Below the pieces are notes generated by a model. The model did no database searches. It was not told where the DNA came from and saw only the letters and a program-made list of their open reading frames with translations. Below are positions 30,694 through 40,011 of a DNA stretch of 64,000 bases, one piece after another (position 1 is the first letter of the stretch; each line of letters begins with the position of its first letter). Location of the stretch: the NCBI GenBank assembly GCA_903881665.1, contig CAIRUC010000111.1, positions 68,815 through 132,814 of the forward strand. The letters are read 5' to 3'. Position numbers and translations under genes: made by a program. The stretch comes from an uncultured Bacteroidota bacterium. Its GTDB lineage: Bacteria > Bacteroidota > Bacteroidia > AKYH767-A > OLB10.

Positions 30694-32268
30694 TTATCCT
30701 TTCTTCTGCATTTTTGCTAATGATGCTAATGTTACAATAGCGATCATTCCAATTCCTAAGCCCCAGTCAAATGGTTTTTTATGTTCTGGTGTTCTGGTAT
30801 TAATAAATGCTGTTTGGTTAATCTGACTATTGCCGATTTTTTCTAGTATCGATCCGGTTGTATTTTGATCTATCTCAGTTGAATCAAGAATAGTAGTTTT
30901 CCCTTTCTCAGGTGTTACATATCCTGTTTCTTCGTCGGGCGGTAATGGTGCTGAATAACCCATAAATTTAGCAGGGTATTCCCAGTACCTTTCTGTGCTC
31001 CATCCTGTAAGGGCTGAAAGTTCTTTGATTTCTTTTCTTCTACTTGCTTTTTTATTATCTCGGTAGTTATTCCATTCTGAACATTCGCCATATTGTTGTG
31101 CTGGATGATTTATAATATATCTGCATTGAAAATTGCTTCTGTCAGGAGTTTCTTGAAATACTAGGTCTTGCGGAAAGTCTTCGCGGTTATATGTTACATG
31201 TAATCGTGTAAAATATAACGATCCCATGTAACCTCCCCAGTTGGTTGGTGTGATCCAATTGGCGCCTGCTTCAAATAATCCGTTGAGCATTGGAGGATTG
31301 CCTGCGCAAGGATCACATTTTACAGGCATTTGTCCGCTGATATCCCAACCATATTCCATAAATACATTAGCGCTGCCTTCTTTTGCTAAATTCTTTTTAT
31401 AAAGAGCTACATAAAATTTTCCGAAGTACTGTTGAACGAACTCGGGGATCTCGCGATCGGTTGGCATTTTAACTGTTCTGTAATTGGTGGTTTCTACTCT
31501 TCCCTTTTTTGTTAGCGTATAAACAATTAAGTCTTGCGCACCTTTTCCGTTCGCCATCCCTAAACGAATGGGCAGCATGAATTTTGGCGAGTTAAAAGCT
31601 ATTTGTAATGGACGAAGTATTTCAACTCCATTAGCTTTTTGTTCTTCGATATTTACTTTTACAACAAAGAATTTCATATTGCTTTGAATGTAGGGTTGTA
31701 AAACTTCTTCGGCACCTTCTGGAATTTTGTATCCGTTGTCGGTAAGCCAATGTTTAAGTCCTCCCGATTCTTTTGCAGATAATATTAAGATGTCATATTC
31801 GCCAACAGTATATTTTGCTTCAACAGTTACTTTGTATTTTGTATTCTTTTTTAGCTGGTCTACCGACTCTTCATCTTTTGTTAACGACATAGCTGCTTTT
31901 ACATTTTCCATAACTTCTTCTCTCATAGAATTGCAAGGCGAAGGGTCGTAATATTCAACGAGTCTTGGCGCACTATACGCATCGAAATCGTCGAATATTT
32001 GTCGATTAACTACTTTGATATCACTTTTTTGCAAGACTACTGGCACAGGAACGACCATCGCAAAATCTTTTACATCACCTTTGAAATCGCTACTCATAGT
32101 AATAACAGTGCGATCGCCGTCTCTTACTAAAATAACTTGAGATGTTTTATTGAAAATGGGTTTGCTTTGTTGCGAAACATAAAATCCGCAAAACGACATT
32201 GCAGGATACGTTACTAACGTGAACGCCATAACGAATAGTGATGCAATAATTTTTCTGTAATTTTTCAT
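30694..32268 (-). CDS. DUF2330 domain-containing secreted, membrane-anchored protein
   Basis: Signal peptide MKNYRKIIASLFVMAFTLVTYPAMSFCGFYVSQQ; VVPVPVVLQKSDIKVV; C-terminal TM WGLGIGMIAIVTLASLAKMQKKG; internal ATG at 32268 preferred over the 591-aa ORF. Confidence 0.75.
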   Translation of the reverse strand: MKNYRKIIASLFVMAFTLVTYPAMSFCGFYVSQQSKPIFNKTSQVILVRDGDRTVITMSSDFKGDVKDFAMVVPVPVVLQKSDIKVVNRQIFDDFDAYSAPRLVEYYDPSPCNSMREEVMENVKAAMSLTKDEESVDQLKKNTKYKVTVEAKYTVGEYDILILSAKESGGLKHWLTDNGYKIPEGAEEVLQPYIQSNMKFFVVKVNIEEQKANGVEILRPLQIAFNSPKFMLPIRLGMANGKGAQDLIVYTLTKKGRVETTNYRTVKMPTDREIPEFVQQYFGKFYVALYKKNLAKEGSANVFMEYGWDISGQMPVKCDPCAGNPPMLNGLFEAGANWITPTNWGGYMGSLYFTRLHVTYNREDFPQDLVFQETPDRSNFQCRYIINHPAQQYGECSEWNNYRDNKKASRRKEIKELSALTGWSTERYWEYPAKFMGYSAPLPPDEETGYVTPEKGKTTILDSTEIDQNTTGSILEKIGNSQINQTAFINTRTPEHKKPFDWGLGIGMIAIVTLASLAKMQKKG

Positions 32269-32291
32269 AGTGTATGTTTTTAAAATTGTTT

Positions 32292-33152
32292 TTAAATGGT
32301 TGCGGTATTTACGTTGGCTTTTTTCCCCCAAATAAACCTTTCGCCTTTGAAAAAATAATCGATAAGTGGGGTCAATGGGGACAGAAAAAATAAAGCCCAA
32401 ATAGGTGCGGCCGTCACCCATAAATAGGCTTGTAAATAAAAAGCAAGAGCACCAACCGACATCGCCCACGCTATTCTTGCTTTTTTATGCGATGGAGTAG
32501 ATGCTGGGTCAGTTATCATAAAGAATGTGAATAGTAATAATGCACCATTTGTAAATTGATGAAAGAAAAAATCGGTAGGCCATTGTTGGAATACAAGTAT
32601 TCTGTACCCAAATAAAACTCCGTAGGTTGCAATAAATGCAATTGCTGTTTCAATACGGTGAGCGCTTGTAATTACAATAAATCCGAGCGTGCCAATTAAA
32701 AACCACCAATAGCCAGCACTTCCCCATTGTCCAGGAGAGATCCATCCTTGATGCGTTAGTAAAATGGTGGAGCAGATGCCGAAATTTACAGGATTAAAAA
32801 AGTGCTTGCCATTAATTTTAAATATTCCTTTGGAGGCGATGCTTAAAAATGCTGCGATAATGATTACCCACCAGGTATCACTTCTAAATAGTAAACATAA
32901 GCTGAAAGATGAAATGGCTGAACTTTTTAATGCGCTTATTGGCAGCTTTAAAAGTTTAACCATTAAATACTGAGTGGTTAGTGCTGTGCTGAAAGTGATT
33001 AAAATTTGATAGGGAAATAAGTTCCAGTGTAGCGATAATATTCCGGTTAGAAAGAAGGTTGATAAAAAAAGCAGTTGGTAGTGGCGAGCATCGCTGTTTA
33101 GAAAGTTTGTAATTGCCTGCCATTTGTTATGGAAGTGAGGAGGTTTTTGCAT
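32292..33152 (-). CDS. RnfD/NqrB family membrane protein (orphan)
   Basis: About 10 TM helices with FFNPVNFG and FFMITDPASTPSHKKARI, resembling RnfD/NqrB motifs. Confidence 0.75.
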   Translation of the reverse strand: MQKPPHFHNKWQAITNFLNSDARHYQLLFLSTFFLTGILSLHWNLFPYQILITFSTALTTQYLMVKLLKLPISALKSSAISSFSLCLLFRSDTWWVIIIAAFLSIASKGIFKINGKHFFNPVNFGICSTILLTHQGWISPGQWGSAGYWWFLIGTLGFIVITSAHRIETAIAFIATYGVLFGYRILVFQQWPTDFFFHQFTNGALLLFTFFMITDPASTPSHKKARIAWAMSVGALAFYLQAYLWVTAAPIWALFFLSPLTPLIDYFFKGERFIWGKKANVNTATI

Positions 33153-33276
33153 GTTAGAAGTTTTTTAAAAACAGGGGATGGACGCCGCCCAGAAACTAAT
33201 TCCATAATTTTCAGTAAAAAAATGTTGGATCTAAACCATTTCCTTTAAATCAGTAGCGAAATAGGTATTAGATGAG

Positions 33277-33284
33277 TACTTTTG
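33277..33284 (+). promoter_or_regulatory. Bacteroidota-type -7 box (TACTTTTG) upstream of ABC permease gene
   Basis: TACTTTTG 8 bp before the ATG. Confidence 0.4.
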
Positions 33285-33291
33285 TTGAGCT

Positions 33292-34542
33292 ATGAAGATT
33301 TATCTGCGATTACTTCGAGAAAGTGTAATAATGGCTTGGCATGCTTTAGTGGTGAATAAACTACGCACCATATTGTCGTTGCTTGGTGTTACTATAGGCA
33401 TTTTTGCTATTATCGCTGTGTTTACTGCGGTGGATGGGCTCGAGAATACAATTAGAGGTAGTGTAAATTCGTTGGGAACCAATGTTATTTATGTTCAGAA
33501 GTGGCCTTGGGTTTTCGGCTCTGATTTTCCTTGGTGGAAATATTGGCAGCGCCCAGTAGCTTCGTATAAAGAGATGGAGCAATTGAAATCCCGTAATTCA
33601 TTAGCCGAACAAATGGCGTTTGTAGCTTTTATTAATGATGCAACCATTAAGTCAGGAAATAATTCAGTTGACAATGCTGAAGTGGATTTAGTTTCACACG
33701 ACTATAAGGACTTAACCACTTTTAATTTAGCATTTGGACGCTATTTTACCGAGAATGAATCGATGGGTGGCGCACCGGTTGCCGTAATCGGTAACGATAT
33801 TGCAGATGCCATTTTGCCTGGTGTAGATCCTATCGATAAAGAGATTACAGTGAAAGGTCGTCGCGTGCATGTTATTGGCGTGTTTGTTCGCGAGGGAGAA
33901 AGCATGCTCGGAAAAACAAAAGATAAAACGGTGATGGTGCCGGTGAATTTTGCGCGTAAATTTTTAGATATACGAAGCGAACGACTTAATCCTATGATCA
34001 TGGTGAAAGGAAAAGAAGGCGTTGCAAATAATGAACTTATTGATGAATTACGGGCTAATATGCGCGCTATTCGTCGCTTGCGTCCTTCTGAAGAAGATAC
34101 CTTTGCATTGAATGAAACGAAACTGTTATCGAATCAGCTGGGGAGTTTGTTTCACATGCTTACAATGGCGGGTTGGATAATAGGAAGCTTTAGTATTCTT
34201 GTTGGTGGATTCGGAATTGCTAATATTATGTTTGTTTCGGTGCGTGAGAGAACTCCCATCATCGGGATTCAAAAATCATTAGGAGCGAAAAATTATTTCA
34301 TCTTATTCCAGTTTTTAACAGAGTCGGTAATACTTTGCGTGGTTGGTGGTGCATTAGGAATTTTCTTGGTGTTTATCGGAAGTTATTTAGCAAGTTTCGG
34401 AGGACTTGATATGCCACTAAGTTTAGCGAATACTATTTTAGGGATCAGCGTTTCTGTGGTTATCGGTATTATTTCAGGATTGCTTCCAGCGTTTCAAGCT
34501 TCACAGTTAGATCCTGTTGAAGCGATTCGTGCAAACGGATAG
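33292..34542 (+). CDS. MacB/FtsX-type ABC transporter permease
   Basis: NKLRTILSLLGVTIGIFAIIAVFTAVDGL; FGIANIMFVSVRERTPIIGIQKSLGAKN; QASQLDPVEAIRANG. Confidence 0.93.
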   Translation: MKIYLRLLRESVIMAWHALVVNKLRTILSLLGVTIGIFAIIAVFTAVDGLENTIRGSVNSLGTNVIYVQKWPWVFGSDFPWWKYWQRPVASYKEMEQLKSRNSLAEQMAFVAFINDATIKSGNNSVDNAEVDLVSHDYKDLTTFNLAFGRYFTENESMGGAPVAVIGNDIADAILPGVDPIDKEITVKGRRVHVIGVFVREGESMLGKTKDKTVMVPVNFARKFLDIRSERLNPMIMVKGKEGVANNELIDELRANMRAIRRLRPSEEDTFALNETKLLSNQLGSLFHMLTMAGWIIGSFSILVGGFGIANIMFVSVRERTPIIGIQKSLGAKNYFILFQFLTESVILCVVGGALGIFLVFIGSYLASFGGLDMPLSLANTILGISVSVVIGIISGLLPAFQASQLDPVEAIRANG

Positions 34543-34644
34543 ACGTTGAAAATTTGAAAAGCAGTTAAATTGAAAATTGGAATAAAATTTAGTTGTCCAA
34601 AAACATGTTTTTGCTTTTTTAATAGCAGTAATTTAATTGCATAA

Positions 34645-34685
34645 AAAAACCATGAAGCAGGAATTTATTTTGCTTCATGGTTTTT
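34645..34685. terminator. Bidirectional terminator
   Basis: 15-bp stem aaaaaccatgaagca/tgcttcatggttttt. Confidence 0.9.
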
Positions 34686-34702
34686 ATTTTCTGAATGTTG
34701 AT

Positions 34703-35770
34703 TTACTTCACGACACCCCAATGCCCCCAATCAAAACTATCGATTTCGGTAACACATACCGTTAGTAAGTCGATACAATGTTGAATATCGCCTTTGTCGG
34801 CCATTTCAATTACTTGATGTATATGTCGAGTAGGAATAGAAACTGCACCAGCTATAGCACCTGTTTTGCCATTTCGTTGAAGCGCGGCGGTGTCGGTGCC
34901 TCCTGCAGGTAATATTTCAGGTTGCCATGTAATCGAGTGCTTGTCTGCTGTTTTTTTCATGTATGCAATCATACGGGAATCACAAATGGTACTTGAATCC
35001 ATTATTTTAATGCCGGCTCCTTTCCCTAACTCCGTTACCATTTCATGTGGACGAGCACCCGGCGTATCAAAAGCTACAGTAGTATCTAAGCCAAAAGCAA
35101 AATCAGGTTCAATATGATGAGCAGCTACTGATGCTCCTCTTAATCCTACTTCTTCTTGCACAGTAAATACTGCGTAAAAGTCGTAAGGTATTTCTTTTGG
35201 TAGTTTACGTAAGGTTTCTAATAACACAAACACCGAAACGCGATTGTCAATCGATTTGCAATTTACACAATTACCCATTTCAATCAACTCTCGCTGACGC
35301 GTTACAGGATTTCCAATGCTAATGATTTTTTCAACTTGTTCTTTCGGCATTCCAAGGTCAATGAAATAATCACTCGTTTGAGGTGCTTTGTTTTTTTCCT
35401 CAGGACTCATAATATGAATCGGCTTAGATCCCATCACTCCAATAATATCTTCTTTTCCATGCACAATAACTCGTTGCGCTGTTAACGTTTTAGGGTCAAA
35501 ACCACCCAATGTATTGAATCGTAAAAATCCTTTGTCATCAATGTGAGTTACAATAAATCCGATTTCATCCATATGCGCTGCAGCCATTACTTTTTTACGG
35601 TCAAGGCCTTTTCGCAACGCAGTTACGTTACCCATTTTGTCGACAGATACTTCTACGTTCAGCGACTTTAATTCATTCAATACAAATTCGCGAATGCGGT
35701 TCTCGTGTCCGGGTGCGCCCGGTATTTCGCATATCGTTTTTAAGAGAGCTATGTTCATATGATTAATCAA
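34703..35770 (-). CDS. M42 family metallopeptidase
   Basis: AAHMDEIGFIVTHID, SIDNRVSVFVLLETLR, VFTVQEEVGLRGA, PAGGTDTAALQ; start may be 35758. Confidence 0.92.
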   Translation of the reverse strand: MINHMNIALLKTICEIPGAPGHENRIREFVLNELKSLNVEVSVDKMGNVTALRKGLDRKKVMAAAHMDEIGFIVTHIDDKGFLRFNTLGGFDPKTLTAQRVIVHGKEDIIGVMGSKPIHIMSPEEKNKAPQTSDYFIDLGMPKEQVEKIISIGNPVTRQRELIEMGNCVNCKSIDNRVSVFVLLETLRKLPKEIPYDFYAVFTVQEEVGLRGASVAAHHIEPDFAFGLDTTVAFDTPGARPHEMVTELGKGAGIKIMDSSTICDSRMIAYMKKTADKHSITWQPEILPAGGTDTAALQRNGKTGAIAGAVSIPTRHIHQVIEMADKGDIQHCIDLLTVCVTEIDSFDWGHWGVVK

Positions 35771-37193
35771 TACGTGTTAACTTAATTGTATTAGCCGTTG
35801 CCCTTTCGTGCAAGGGTGTACTTGCAATGTGAATAATAAACTCACCATGTTTTACTAATTCACGTTTGATTAAAAACTCTTTAATATCGGTGATAGTATT
35901 TTCGGTGCTCTCATATTTATCATAGTAAAATCCTCGAACTCCCCACAATAAACTCAAGGTATTGAGCAATGGTTTATTGTCAGTAAAGATATAAATATTG
36001 GCTTTGGGGCGATGACTTGCAATTTCAAAGGCCGTCATTCCGCTATGTGTCATTGCCACTATCGCAGTGGCCGCCGATTGACGAGCCATTACGCTGGCAT
36101 TTAAACAAATTGATTCAGGAATAAAGTTGGGCGAATCTTTTCTTGGTGCCGTTTCTCTATAGTAAATGCTATTTTGTTGTTCAACTTCACTAATTATTTT
36201 TTGCATTGCTTGTACGGTTTCTAAAGGGAAGTTTCCTACAGAAGTTTCTCCGCTTAACATTAATGCATCTGCACCATCGAATACGGCATTGCCTACATCA
36301 TTCGCCTCTGCTCTCGTAGGACGATAATTTGTTATCATGCTTTCCATCATTTGCGTGGCAATGATAACTGGCTTTGCTAATGCGTTGGCTTTTTGAACTA
36401 TTATTTTTTGAATTACAGGAACTTTTTCCATAGCCATCTCAACACCTAAGTCGCCGCGCGCTACCATTATTGCATCCGTAACTTCAATTATCTCATCAAT
36501 ATTTTTAACCGCTTCTGGTTTTTCAATTTTGGCAATTACCCGAGCTCTGTTATTTCGTGATTTGATGATTTCTTTTAGCTCAATAACATCTTTCGGTTTA
36601 CGAACGAATGAAAGTCCGATCCACTCTACATTATGTTCTAATGCAAAATCTAAATCTTTCCGATCTTTAACTGTTAAGCTAGGAAGTGAAATTTCAGTGT
36701 TCGGTAAATTAACTCCTTTACGTGACGATAAAATGCCTCCATGAATAACTTTAGTTTTTACGCGTTCGTCATGCATGATTTCAGTAACCTGCAATTCAAG
36801 TTTCCCATCGTCAACCAAAACAGAATCACCTACTTTAACATCTTTGTGAAACTGAGGATATTTAATGTAAACTTCTTCACGATTTCCTTCAACTTCGTGA
36901 GGTGTTAATATTAATTCTTCCCCATTATTAATAGCGAAACTGCCGCCAATAAGATCGCCGATACGAATTTTAGGCCCTTGTAAATCGAAAAGAATGGCAA
37001 CATGCGTGTGTAGTTTTTTATTTAGTTCACGTACATTATTAATCATCTGCTTCATTACTTCATGTTCGCCGTGAGAACTGTTAATTCGACAAACATCAAC
37101 CCCCGATAAAATCATTTGTTCTAAAACCGCAAGATCCATACAGGCTGGGCCGAGGGTGGCAATAATTTTTGATTTGTTATATTTAAGATTCAT
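35763..37193 (-). CDS. pyk: Pyruvate kinase
   Basis: KIIATLGPACMD, INSSHGEHE, AKIEKPEAV, MVARGDLGVEM, ATQMMESM, SGETSVGNFP. Confidence 0.97.
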   Translation of the reverse strand: MNLKYNKSKIIATLGPACMDLAVLEQMILSGVDVCRINSSHGEHEVMKQMINNVRELNKKLHTHVAILFDLQGPKIRIGDLIGGSFAINNGEELILTPHEVEGNREEVYIKYPQFHKDVKVGDSVLVDDGKLELQVTEIMHDERVKTKVIHGGILSSRKGVNLPNTEISLPSLTVKDRKDLDFALEHNVEWIGLSFVRKPKDVIELKEIIKSRNNRARVIAKIEKPEAVKNIDEIIEVTDAIMVARGDLGVEMAMEKVPVIQKIIVQKANALAKPVIIATQMMESMITNYRPTRAEANDVGNAVFDGADALMLSGETSVGNFPLETVQAMQKIISEVEQQNSIYYRETAPRKDSPNFIPESICLNASVMARQSAATAIVAMTHSGMTAFEIASHRPKANIYIFTDNKPLLNTLSLLWGVRGFYYDKYESTENTITDIKEFLIKRELVKHGEFIIHIASTPLHERATANTIKLTRID

Positions 37194-37245
37194 AGTGTCA
37201 TTTGCAGTAGTATTTGTGACGTTACTGCATTATTTCATTTTTTAT

Positions 37246-37683
37246 TTAAGTAGATTCAACCATTAAAAAGTTGGCTGCCGATTTTAATACTTCTGGATTT
37301 ATTTCAATGGCACTACTAACAATCGAAATTGTTTTTAGTTTCTTAATAATTTCATCTGGCTTGGTGTAACGACTGAAGTTTCTGATTTTCAAAAAATAGT
37401 CAACTTGTTTAAGCTCAGGGATGAAATATCCGTTGCTTCCTTTATTCCCAATGATAAAATAATTTTCATCGTCAACATTTGTAGAAATGAAAACAGGAAA
37501 GAGTCCGGAAGATCCTTTCTTTTCCATAGTTAGTTCTACATCTTTCATTCTTTCTAGCGAAAGGTCAAGGATATTGTCAACCTCGAAGCATAGTCGGTAA
37601 TCGCGATAAGCACAAAAAATCCCTAGCAATATAAAGTCGTAGTCTTCCTGATAATCGAGTATATACGTTTGTTTCTTTGCCAT
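37246..37683 (-). CDS. IPExxxVDY family protein
   Basis: Contains FIPELKQVDYFLKI matching IPExxxVDY; upstream of pyk. Confidence 0.8.
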   Translation of the reverse strand: MAKKQTYILDYQEDYDFILLGIFCAYRDYRLCFEVDNILDLSLERMKDVELTMEKKGSSGLFPVFISTNVDDENYFIIGNKGSNGYFIPELKQVDYFLKIRNFSRYTKPDEIIKKLKTISIVSSAIEINPEVLKSAANFLMVEST

Positions 37684-37812
37684 TGAATCGCAAATGTAAA
37701 CCAAAGAATTTATTTTTTTGGTGAGCATGGTGTTGATTTCTCTGATATAAGTAACAATTAGTCAATTATGCTTTTAACATGGAGAGTTGCCGAATTGCAT
37801 TAAATTTGTCGG

Positions 37813-38253
37813 GTGGAAATACTATTTGATGATACCTATTTTATGCAGCAGGCCTTGGTAGAAGCCGCCAAAGCATTTGACGCCGATGAAGTGCCGATTG
37901 GCGCTGTGATTGTTGCAGGAGGCAAAGTGATTGCTAGGGCGCATAATTTGGTAGAACGTCTCAACGACGTTACCGCTCATGCCGAAATGATGGCTTTTAC
38001 GGCGGCAGCCGATAATTTGGGTGGAAAGTATTTGAAAGATTGCACGTTGTATGTTACCCTCGAGCCTTGTGTAATGTGTGCGGGGGCTGCATTTTGGACG
38101 CAAATTCCGCGTGTGGTAATTGGTGCTTCAGACGAAAAGAGAGGATTTATTAATGCTGGAGTTAAGCTTCATCCAACAGCTGAAATTATATCAGGCGTGT
38201 TAGAAGACGAATGTAGTAAACTGCTTATCGACTATTTTAAATCAAAGAGATAA
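37813..38253 (+). CDS. tadA: tRNA(adenosine34) deaminase / nucleoside deaminase
   Basis: HAEMMAF and PCVMCAGA zinc motifs; GTG start. Confidence 0.9.
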   Translation: MEILFDDTYFMQQALVEAAKAFDADEVPIGAVIVAGGKVIARAHNLVERLNDVTAHAEMMAFTAAADNLGGKYLKDCTLYVTLEPCVMCAGAAFWTQIPRVVIGASDEKRGFINAGVKLHPTAEIISGVLEDECSKLLIDYFKSKR

Positions 38254-38258
38254 AAAAA

Positions 38259-38290
38259 AGAGTCCTGTAGTTTTACAGGACTCTCTTTTT
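38259..38290. terminator. Bidirectional terminator
   Basis: agagtcctgta/tacaggactct stem flanked by A and T runs. Confidence 0.85.
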
Positions 38291-38727
38291 TAAACGTGTA
38301 TTGCATTAATCGTTTCCGGTGTTAATGGCTTGTTTAAGAATTTCTTAATTGACTTGCTTTTGTTGGCTCGGTTAAGATCTTTAAAGCTCTCAGATGTCGA
38401 TAACATAATGACCTTGCAATGTTGCTGGATGACTGTTGGCAGGGTTTCAAAGACTTCTAGAAATTGAAATCCATCCATCCCCGGCATCATGATATCTAAG
38501 AAGATAACGTCAGGCAGTTCGTCGTTCCCTGAGGATTTTAGTTTTTCGAGGGCTTTTTCCGCTGACTCGAAGGCAACTGTTTCTTCTGTGAAACCATTCG
38601 ACTCTAACAACTTTTTGTTGATGAAATTATCTAATGAGTTGTCATCAATCAACATCACTTTACTGTATTTCCCGTTAGCAATTTTTTTTGCTGATACGGT
38701 TACAGCCTTACTTATCGTTTGACTCAT
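38290..38727 (-). CDS. Single-domain response regulator
   Basis: VMLIDDNSLDN...PDVIFLDIMMPGMDGFQFLE...VIMLSTS...FLNKPL. Confidence 0.92.
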   Translation of the reverse strand: MSQTISKAVTVSAKKIANGKYSKVMLIDDNSLDNFINKKLLESNGFTEETVAFESAEKALEKLKSSGNDELPDVIFLDIMMPGMDGFQFLEVFETLPTVIQQHCKVIMLSTSESFKDLNRANKSKSIKKFLNKPLTPETINAIHV

Positions 38728-38932
38728 AATAATGGATTTTTCTGCTCAATTATATTTTATCTATGAATTAGGGCTTTTGATCTTGTAACTGAGGGTATAA
38801 CGATGCCGAGTTATTGGAGTTTGTTTATTTTTAAAAAATCCTTACAGCTATCTTACAGAAATGGCCCCTACGAGCACTAAAAAATGAAAAAAGTGATGTG
38901 AATCATCAAATTGAGTGAGGGCATGGAGGGAT

Positions 38933-38970
38933 AAAAAAAAGGAACAACCGACATCAAGCCGGGTTGTTCC
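38933..38970 (-). terminator. Terminator of the PAS-like gene
   Basis: ggaacaacc/ggttgttcc stem with T-run on the minus strand. Confidence 0.7.
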
Positions 38971-38996
38971 CTTCAAACCAACCAACAGTCTAGCTG

Positions 38997-39347
38997 CTAT
39001 GCAGCCATCCGAAGTTTTTCAGGCACATCCTTCGTTACCAAAGATTCAACATGGTATCCATATATGCCTATATATCCTGCCTCTGGGAATGGAACCACAT
39101 CGAACCATATATTTAGTTCGCCGAAGATTACCTTGCATCCTGAAGGACTTTGATCATTTAAAGCCTTTTCCCATTCTGGATAAGAATTCCATACGGCACT
39201 AGGTATTTTACTGCCCTTACGCCAATTCCAACTGCTTAACAGAGGTAACGCTGTTAGATTTGAACCAATAAGACGCTTGTTGTAGTCGAAGCGAATTACC
39301 GGGAAGGCATCGCTGAAATTGTCTTTCGATGATTTATTTGTTTTCAT
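38997..39347 (-). CDS. Stand-alone PAS-like domain protein
   Basis: PVIRFDYNKRLIGSNLTALPLLSSWNW...FDVVPFPEAGYIGIYGYHVES resembles PAS sensor repeats (PEAGYVNLYG-DIT). Confidence 0.55.
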   Translation of the reverse strand: MKTNKSSKDNFSDAFPVIRFDYNKRLIGSNLTALPLLSSWNWRKGSKIPSAVWNSYPEWEKALNDQSPSGCKVIFGELNIWFDVVPFPEAGYIGIYGYHVESLVTKDVPEKLRMAA

Positions 39348-39437
39348 TTTAATACTTGTTAAATTGTCGTGCTTTGATACAATGATACAGCGGGTTATAG
39401 ACCTTAGTGGAGAAAAAACGCGTAATCATTACAACCA

Positions 39438-39472
39438 TTTTTGCATAAATCGGTCAGGACTTGTTACCTTTG
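39438..39472 (+). promoter_or_regulatory. Candidate promoter (TTTTTG ... TACCTTTG) for the bacilliredoxin gene
   Basis: TACCTTTG at 39465-39472 with an upstream TTG-type element at about 22 nt. Confidence 0.5.
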
Positions 39473-39498
39473 TCTTGAAATTTTAAAAACACATTATT

Positions 39499-39933
39499 AT
39501 GCCATATCCAGAGCAACTATGCGCACCTATGCGTCAGGAACTTACTAGTATAGGATTTACTGAGTTAAAAGATGCAGCGCAGGTAGACGCAGCAATTCCT
39601 AACAGTAAGGGAACATTGTTATTAGTGATGAATTCAGTATGCGGATGTGCTGCAGGTGCGGCTCGTCCGGGAGTGAAACTGGCAATTGAGACCGCAGGAA
39701 TTAAGCCTGATCAACTTACTACAGTTTTTGCAGGACAAGATATCGAAGCAGTAGCGCAGGCTCGTAAGTATATGTTGCCTTATCCTCCTTCTTCGCCTTG
39801 TATCGCAATGTTTAAAGATGGTCAGTTGGTTCATTTTGTAGAGCGCCATCATATTGAAGGCCACTCGGCTGAAATGATTGCAGAGAACTTAAATGCGGCA
39901 TTTGAAGAGCACTGCGTAGTAGTGAATTCCTAA
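39499..39933 (+). CDS. BrxA/BrxB family bacilliredoxin
   Basis: VMNSVCGCAAGAARPGVKLA CGC motif; FAGQDIEAVAQAR; FKDGQLVHFVERHHIEG. Confidence 0.92.
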   Translation: MPYPEQLCAPMRQELTSIGFTELKDAAQVDAAIPNSKGTLLLVMNSVCGCAAGAARPGVKLAIETAGIKPDQLTTVFAGQDIEAVAQARKYMLPYPPSSPCIAMFKDGQLVHFVERHHIEGHSAEMIAENLNAAFEEHCVVVNS

Positions 39934-39953
39934 GAAAATCTTACAGATTGAAG

Positions 39954-39985
39954 AAAAAAAGGTGTCGCAATGGGCACCTTTTTTT
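39954..39985 (+). terminator. Rho-independent terminator
   Basis: aaaaaaaggtg/caccttttttt stem. Confidence 0.85.
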
Positions 39986-40011
39986 GTGTTTTTATGTAAA
40001 AAAATGAAGGC

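Noticed and set aside
32269-32469. 67-aa N-terminal extension of the DUF2330 ORF
   Set aside because: Overlaps the RnfD-like gene; ATG at 32268 begins a signal peptide.
34599-34612. 14-bp palindrome aaaaacatgttttt
   Set aside because: AT-rich, short, plausible by chance; no flanking regulatory context.
35763-35770. 8-bp overlap between pyk and M42 peptidase genes
   Set aside because: Disappears if M42 starts at the second Met (35758); not informative.
38915-39202. 95-aa plus-strand ORF across the PAS gene terminator
   Set aside because: Runs through a terminator hairpin and antisense to a better-supported gene.
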